From Mesorhizobium sp. STM 4661 (lineage in GTDB: Bacteria > Pseudomonadota > Alphaproteobacteria > Rhizobiales > Rhizobiaceae): 64,000 nucleotides of DNA. Each line of letters begins with the position of its first letter. Positions within the stretch are counted from its first letter, which is position 1. Location of the stretch: the NCBI RefSeq assembly GCF_000359125.1, contig NZ_CAAF010000078.1:26334-90333 (forward strand), written 5' to 3'. A program made the translations under genes and the position numbers. This document shows, one piece after another, positions 60,286 to 64,000 of this stretch. The notes beneath the pieces are model-generated. The model did no database searches and was not told where the DNA came from. It saw only the letters and a list, made by a program, of their open reading frames with translations.

Positions 60286-61227
60286 ATGAGCTTCCGCCTG
60301 TTTGACGCGCCCTTGTGCGAGCCGAGCCAATTTGTCGGCTTCGCCGGCAACACGATTGACCGGCAATCCGAAAACCGCGCCGACGATTCCGTCGAAAGGG
60401 CGCTCGCCGACCCCTCGACAAAGCTTTTGCTGATGCTTGGCGGGCGGCTTTATCTGAAGCTTGGCGATGGCGGCTTCGACCCCTGGTTCGGCGCCGAGGA
60501 GAGCCAGCCGCTCCAGGCGTCGCTCGACCGTGGCGTGCTGCTCGGTTTTTCCGAACGTGGCCCGGTGCTTGCCGTGCCCGCCGGTATCGAACCCGAACAA
60601 TTGCCGGAGACTATCAAGGCCATCGACTACCGCTCGGTTTACATGCAGGGACTGATCGACGAAGCGGCGGCCGGCGCGCTGGCGCAAGGGGCCGCGCTGC
60701 TCGCCTGGCATGCGAGCCATCGTTTCTGCAGCAAATGCGGCACCGAGTCCGGGATGCGGGCCGGCGGCTACAAACGGCTTTGCCCGGCCTGCGGCACCGA
60801 ACATTTTCCGCGCACCGACCCGGTGGCGATCATGCTGACGGCGACGCCGGAAAAATGCCTGCTCGGCCGCGGCCGGCATTTCGCGCCGGGCATGTATTCG
60901 GCACTTGCCGGGTTCATCGAGCCGGGCGAGACGATCGAAGCGGCGGTGCGGCGCGAAACGCTGGAGGAGGCCGGCATCAGGCTTGGCCGCGTGGTCTACC
61001 ACGCCAGCCAACCCTGGCCGTTCCCCTATTCGCTGATGATCGGCTGCTTCGGCGAGCCGCTCAACGACGACATCCAGGCCGACCTCAACGAGCTGGAAGA
61101 CTGCCGCTGGTTTTATCGTGACGAGGTGCGTTCGATGCTCGCCAAGGAGCATCCCGGCAATCTGTTCACACCGCCGAAGGGGGCGATTGCCTATAACCTC
61201 ATCCGCGCCTGGGCGGACAGCGCGTAA
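60286..61227 (+). CDS. nudC: NAD+ diphosphatase/NAD-decapping Nudix enzyme NudC
   Basis: 313 residues. The zinc ribbon FCSKCG...LCPACG is followed by the complete Nudix box GFIEPGETIEAAVRRETLEEAG. The NudC marker SQPWPFPYSLMIG follows the box. It hydrolyses NADH and removes NAD caps from RNA. The start at 60286 is chosen for family length; the frame is open upstream into the HIT gene. Confidence 0.94.
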   Translation: MSFRLFDAPLCEPSQFVGFAGNTIDRQSENRADDSVERALADPSTKLLLMLGGRLYLKLGDGGFDPWFGAEESQPLQASLDRGVLLGFSERGPVLAVPAGIEPEQLPETIKAIDYRSVYMQGLIDEAAAGALAQGAALLAWHASHRFCSKCGTESGMRAGGYKRLCPACGTEHFPRTDPVAIMLTATPEKCLLGRGRHFAPGMYSALAGFIEPGETIEAAVRRETLEEAGIRLGRVVYHASQPWPFPYSLMIGCFGEPLNDDIQADLNELEDCRWFYRDEVRSMLAKEHPGNLFTPPKGAIAYNLIRAWADSA

Positions 61228-61254
61228 CGCAAGAACATCGCAGGGAGAAAAGAC

Positions 61255-61557
61255 ATGATCCGTCACACCGTCGTGTTCACGCTGAAGCACCCGCCGCACT
61301 CGATCGAGGAAAAACGGTTCCTCGCCGACGCCAAGAGAATCCTGACTGGGATAAAGGGCGTGACGCATTTCGAGCAGTTGCGGCAGGTCAGCCCCAAGAA
61401 CGACTATCGCTTCGGCTTCTCGATGGAGTTCGCCGACCAGCGGGCCTATACCGGCTACAACGACCATCCCGACCATGTCGCCTTCGTCCGCGACCGCTGG
61501 ATTCCGGAGGTCGAGGCCTTCATGGAGATCGACTACGTGCCGCTGGGCCTGCTCTAA
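61255..61557 (+). CDS. Dabb-family (stress-responsive alpha/beta barrel) protein
   Basis: 100 residues, one dimeric alpha/beta-barrel domain: IRHTVVFTLKHPPHSIEEKRFLADAKRILTGIKGV, then YRFGFSMEFADQRAYTGYNDHPDHVAFVRDRWIPEVEAFMEIDY. GGGAG-like GCAGGGAGAAAAG lies before the ATG. Function is not established for bacterial members. Twenty-seven bases after nudC, so probably co-transcribed. Confidence 0.87.
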   Translation: MIRHTVVFTLKHPPHSIEEKRFLADAKRILTGIKGVTHFEQLRQVSPKNDYRFGFSMEFADQRAYTGYNDHPDHVAFVRDRWIPEVEAFMEIDYVPLGLL

Positions 61558-61611
61558 TTTTGCTTTGCCGCGCCCAGCGGATGGGCCGAGGGCGCGCGGG
61601 TTACGCGCCCG

Positions 61612-62475
61612 TCAGTCCGCCACCTTCCATTGCTCGCGCGATTGGCTGGCGGGATAGACGCCCAGGATCCGCATTTCGCGCGAGAAGAAGCGTAGCTCGT
61701 CGAGCGCCAGCTTCACCAGCGGATCGTCGGGATGGCCCTCGATGTCGGCATAGAACAGCGTCGCCGTGAAGGCGCCGAGCTGATAGCTCTCCAGCTTGGT
61801 CATGTTGATGCCGTTGGTGGCGAAGCCGCCCATCGCCTTGTATAGCGCGGCCGGCACGTTGCGGACACGGAAAATGAATGTCGTCATCATCTTGGTGTCG
61901 GCCGATGGGCGTTCGGCCCATTGCCTGTTCCTGGTCAGCACGACGAAGCGGGTGACGTTGCTGTCGGTGTCCTCGACATTCTCCTCCACGATGTCGAGCC
62001 CGTAGAGCGTCGAGGCCAGCGCCGGTGCAAGCGCCGCCATGGTGCGGTCCTTCAATTCGCCGACCAGCTTTGCGGCGCCCGCCGTGTCGCCGGCGACGAT
62101 CGCCTTCCAGCCATTCTTGCGGATGTATTTGCGGCATTGGCCGAGCGCATGGATATGGCTGTGCACGGTCTTGATCTCGTCGCGCCTGACGCCCGGCAGC
62201 ACCATCAGCTGGAAATGGATCGGCAGGAAATATTCGCCGACAATGTGCAGCTTCGATTCCGGCAAAAGATGATGAATGTCGGCGACGCGGCCGGCAATGG
62301 TGTTCTCGATCGGGATCATGGCGAGGTCGGCCTTGCCGGTCTCGACCGCATTGAACGCATCCTCGAAGGTCGGGCACGGCAACGGCTCCATATCAGGGAA
62401 CATGTTGCGGCTGGCGGTGTCGGAATTGGCGCCCGGCTCGCCCTGGAAGGATATTCTGTTGGTCTTTTCAGGCAT
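61612..62475 (-). CDS. pheA: Prephenate dehydratase
   Basis: 287 residues from the ATG at 62475. Converts prephenate to phenylpyruvate in phenylalanine synthesis. The N-terminal catalytic domain begins RISFQGEPGANSD and includes ADLAMIPIENTIAGRV and the DSNVTRFVVL signature (catalytic Thr). The C-terminal ACT domain (about 200-280: FIFRVRNVPAALYKAMGGFATNGINMTKLES) binds Phe for feedback inhibition. No chorismate mutase domain. Directly downstream of kdsB, separated by a tandem repeat. Confidence 0.95.
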   Translation of the reverse strand: MPEKTNRISFQGEPGANSDTASRNMFPDMEPLPCPTFEDAFNAVETGKADLAMIPIENTIAGRVADIHHLLPESKLHIVGEYFLPIHFQLMVLPGVRRDEIKTVHSHIHALGQCRKYIRKNGWKAIVAGDTAGAAKLVGELKDRTMAALAPALASTLYGLDIVEENVEDTDSNVTRFVVLTRNRQWAERPSADTKMMTTFIFRVRNVPAALYKAMGGFATNGINMTKLESYQLGAFTATLFYADIEGHPDDPLVKLALDELRFFSREMRILGVYPASQSREQWKVAD

Positions 62476-62476
62476 G

Positions 62477-62530
62477 CCAAATGTCTCAGGTTGACCAGAT
62501 ATCTGGGGTTGATCAAATATCTGGGGTTGA
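62477..62530. repeat. Three 18-bp tandem copies at the kdsB-pheA junction
   Basis: Units at 62477-62494, 62495-62512 and 62513-62530. The third unit is the last six codons of kdsB including its stop (TCAACCCCAGATATTTGA on the minus strand). The other two are diverged copies in which the stop has become TGG. Confidence 0.85.
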
Positions 62531-63250
62531 AAGGATGGTTCTGGCGCGATCGAGGTCTTCCGGCGTGTCGACGCCGAGCGGCAGCGACTGCACGATCTCG
62601 GCGTCGATGCGCATGCCGGCCTCAAGCGCGCGCAATTGCTCCAGCTTCTCGCGCCGTTCCAGCGGCGACGGCTTCAGCGCGACGAAGCGCTCGAGTGCCG
62701 AGCGGCGGTAGGCATAGAGGCCGATGTGGTGATAGAGCGGCCCCTCGCCCCAGGGTGCGGTGGCGCGGGTGAAGTAGAGCGCCCGCAGCCGCGTCCCGGA
62801 CAGCGGCGAACCGACGATCTTGACGACATTGGGATTGGTTTTTTCCTCGTCGCGGGCGATCTCGACGCCGAGCGTGGCGATGTCCACCGCCGGATCATCG
62901 AAAGGCTTCAGCGCGGCCTTGATCGTGTCGGGATCGATCGTCGGCAGGTCGCCCTGCACATTGACGATGGTTTCGACCTTGCGCCTGGGGTCGAGCGTGG
63001 TCAGCGCCTCGAAGATGCGGTCGGAGCCCGATTCGTGGTCCGTTCGCGTCATGACAGCCTCGAAACCGTGCAGGCGCACCGCTTCCGCCACGCTCTTCGT
63101 ATCGGTGGCGACCACCACCCGGCCAAGCCCGGCATCGGCGGCGCGGCGGGCGACATGGACGATCATCGGAGCGCCGGCAATGTCGGCCAGCGGCTTGCCC
63201 GGCAGGCGGGTCGAGGCCATGCGGGCCGGGATGAGGATCAGCGTGGACAT
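62513..63250 (-). CDS. kdsB: CMP-KDO synthetase (3-deoxy-manno-octulosonate cytidylyltransferase)
   Basis: 245 residues from the ATG at 63250. Activates KDO for lipopolysaccharide core. Family blocks: LILIPARMASTRLPGKPLADIAG, VVVATDTKSVAEAV, VMTRTDHESGSDRIFEAL and NVQGDLPTIDP. The C-terminus QSLPLGVDTPEDLDRAR is typical. Divergent from the cytochrome gene; pheA follows on the same strand. Confidence 0.95.
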   Translation of the reverse strand: MSTLILIPARMASTRLPGKPLADIAGAPMIVHVARRAADAGLGRVVVATDTKSVAEAVRLHGFEAVMTRTDHESGSDRIFEALTTLDPRRKVETIVNVQGDLPTIDPDTIKAALKPFDDPAVDIATLGVEIARDEEKTNPNVVKIVGSPLSGTRLRALYFTRATAPWGEGPLYHHIGLYAYRRSALERFVALKPSPLERREKLEQLRALEAGMRIDAEIVQSLPLGVDTPEDLDRARTILSTPDI

Positions 63251-63442
63251 GACGACGACGAGCGTTCGAAAAGAGGATGGGAAAAGTGGCAAAAGGTCTC
63301 ACTGGAAGCGCCCTTATAGGTGTTGCAACGCCGGAGCAAAAGACCTAGTTTCCGCCCGATTTGACCGGCTCCGAGGGCTGGGTCACGATACCGACGGACG
63401 GAGTGGACGGATCGGTCCGCCGGAAAAGGGAGCCTGGGGCGT

Positions 63443-64000
63443 ATGGACTCTTTCGAAATCAACAAGTTGATCGGCGGGCTGCTCGGAACCGTGTTCGTCG
63501 TCTTCTCGGTCGGCATTGTGTCCGACGCGCTGTTCGCCTCGCCCGCGCCGGAAAAGCCCGGCTTCATGATCGAGGCCACCGAGCCCGCCGAAGGCGGTCC
63601 GGCCGCTCCCGCGGCGGAGGCCAAGCCGATCGCCGACCTGCTCGCCACCGCCAATGCCGAGGCGGGTGCGGCCGTGTTCAAGAAATGCCAGGCCTGCCAT
63701 TCCGGCGAAAAGGGCGGCCCGAACAAGGTCGGCCCCGATCTCTGGGACGTCGTCGATCGTCCGGTGGCCTCTCACGAGGGCTTCGCCTATTCGGCCGGCA
63801 TGAAGGAATATTCCAAGGGCGGCACGGAGAAGTGGACCTACGAGAATCTCGACCGCTTCATCACCTCGCCCAAGAAGGACGTAAAAGGCACGGCGATGGG
63901 TTTTGCCGGCCTGCCGAAGGAAGAGGACCGCGCCAACGTCATCGCCTATCTGCGCACGCTGTCGGACAATCCGAAGCCGCTGCCGGCGCCCGGCGCCTCG
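63443..64000 (+). CDS. Membrane-anchored cytochrome c (CycM-like), 3' end outside the window
   Basis: Partial: 186 codons from the ATG at 63443 with no stop before the window ends. A short N-terminal membrane anchor (INKLIGGLLGTVFVVFSVGIVSDALF) and an Ala/Pro/Glu linker precede a class I cytochrome c domain with haem site KCQACHSG and FAYSAGMKEYS. A Met axial ligand is likely in GTAMGFAGL. The end (EEDRANVIAYLRTLSDNPKPLP) suggests only a short tail is missing. It carries electrons in the periplasm, as CycM does between bc1 and terminal oxidase in rhizobia. Confidence 0.9.
   Translation, partial: MDSFEINKLIGGLLGTVFVVFSVGIVSDALFASPAPEKPGFMIEATEPAEGGPAAPAAEAKPIADLLATANAEAGAAVFKKCQACHSGEKGGPNKVGPDLWDVVDRPVASHEGFAYSAGMKEYSKGGTEKWTYENLDRFITSPKKDVKGTAMGFAGLPKEEDRANVIAYLRTLSDNPKPLPAPGAS

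Noticed and set aside
1..64000. tRNA genes, prophage or insertion sequence
   Set aside because: No T-arm GGTTCGAATCC-like motif with a matching acceptor stem, no integrase or transposase reading frame, and no phage structural genes were seen.

Overview
The window reads as a piece of an alphaproteobacterial chromosome of the order Rhizobiales, most likely Mesorhizobium or a close relative. The evidence is the high GC content, the irr-fabA-fabB-fabI block, the praR/phrR-lnt(actA) pair, an Irr-type iron control element, CTTGAN-N17-CTATAT-like promoters, and several palindromic intergenic repeats of rhizobial type. Almost everything is core chromosome. No CRISPR array, prophage, insertion sequence or tRNA gene was seen.

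Layout. 0-8.5 kb: a D-2-hydroxyacid dehydrogenase, an exported SH3 protein, a small membrane protein, the iron regulator irr divergent from the unsaturated fatty-acid genes fabA-fabB-fabI, a GGDEF/EAL phosphodiesterase and an RsmC-like methyltransferase. 8.5-20.4 kb (minus strand): the translation operon rimP-nusA-ylxR/L7Ae-infB-rbfA-(hypothetical)-truB-corA-rpsO-pnp. It starts from a very good promoter that is followed about 50 nt later by an intrinsic terminator. 20.6-32.5 kb: trmB, metK (with a structured leader), praR, lnt, a Rid protein on the opposite strand, corC, ybeY, phoH, miaB, plsC, rimI, tsaB.

32.7-38.9 kb: an iron module on the minus strand, imelysin - bfd - bfr - di-haem DUF1111 protein - second imelysin - DUF1513 protein. 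A perfect TTTAGAA-N3-TTCTAAA palindrome (Irr iron control element) lies on its predicted promoter. Because irr itself is at 2.3-2.8 kb, regulator and likely target are both in the window. This is the strongest candidate for an incompletely described system: periplasmic iron capture and redox chemistry in one operon with cytoplasmic iron storage and release.

39-48 kb: a ferredoxin-reductase-type flavoprotein, a parDE toxin-antitoxin pair with a probably leaderless antitoxin mRNA, gabT, and an RND efflux operon with two lipoprotein adaptors. 48-53.3 kb: a five-gene dipeptide-type ABC importer. 53.5-59.7 kb: a lytic transglycosylase whose start codon lies inside a repeat, recR, a SleB-like hydrolase, a hypothetical gene, ybaB, dnaX and the SRP RNA gene ffs. 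59.8-64 kb: a HIT protein, nudC, a Dabb protein, pheA, kdsB and the first part of a membrane-anchored cytochrome c that runs off the window.

All functions are assigned from translated sequence and remembered family features. No database search was run. Start codons were chosen from Shine-Dalgarno (SD) spacing, family length and overlaps, and the uncertain ones are flagged.
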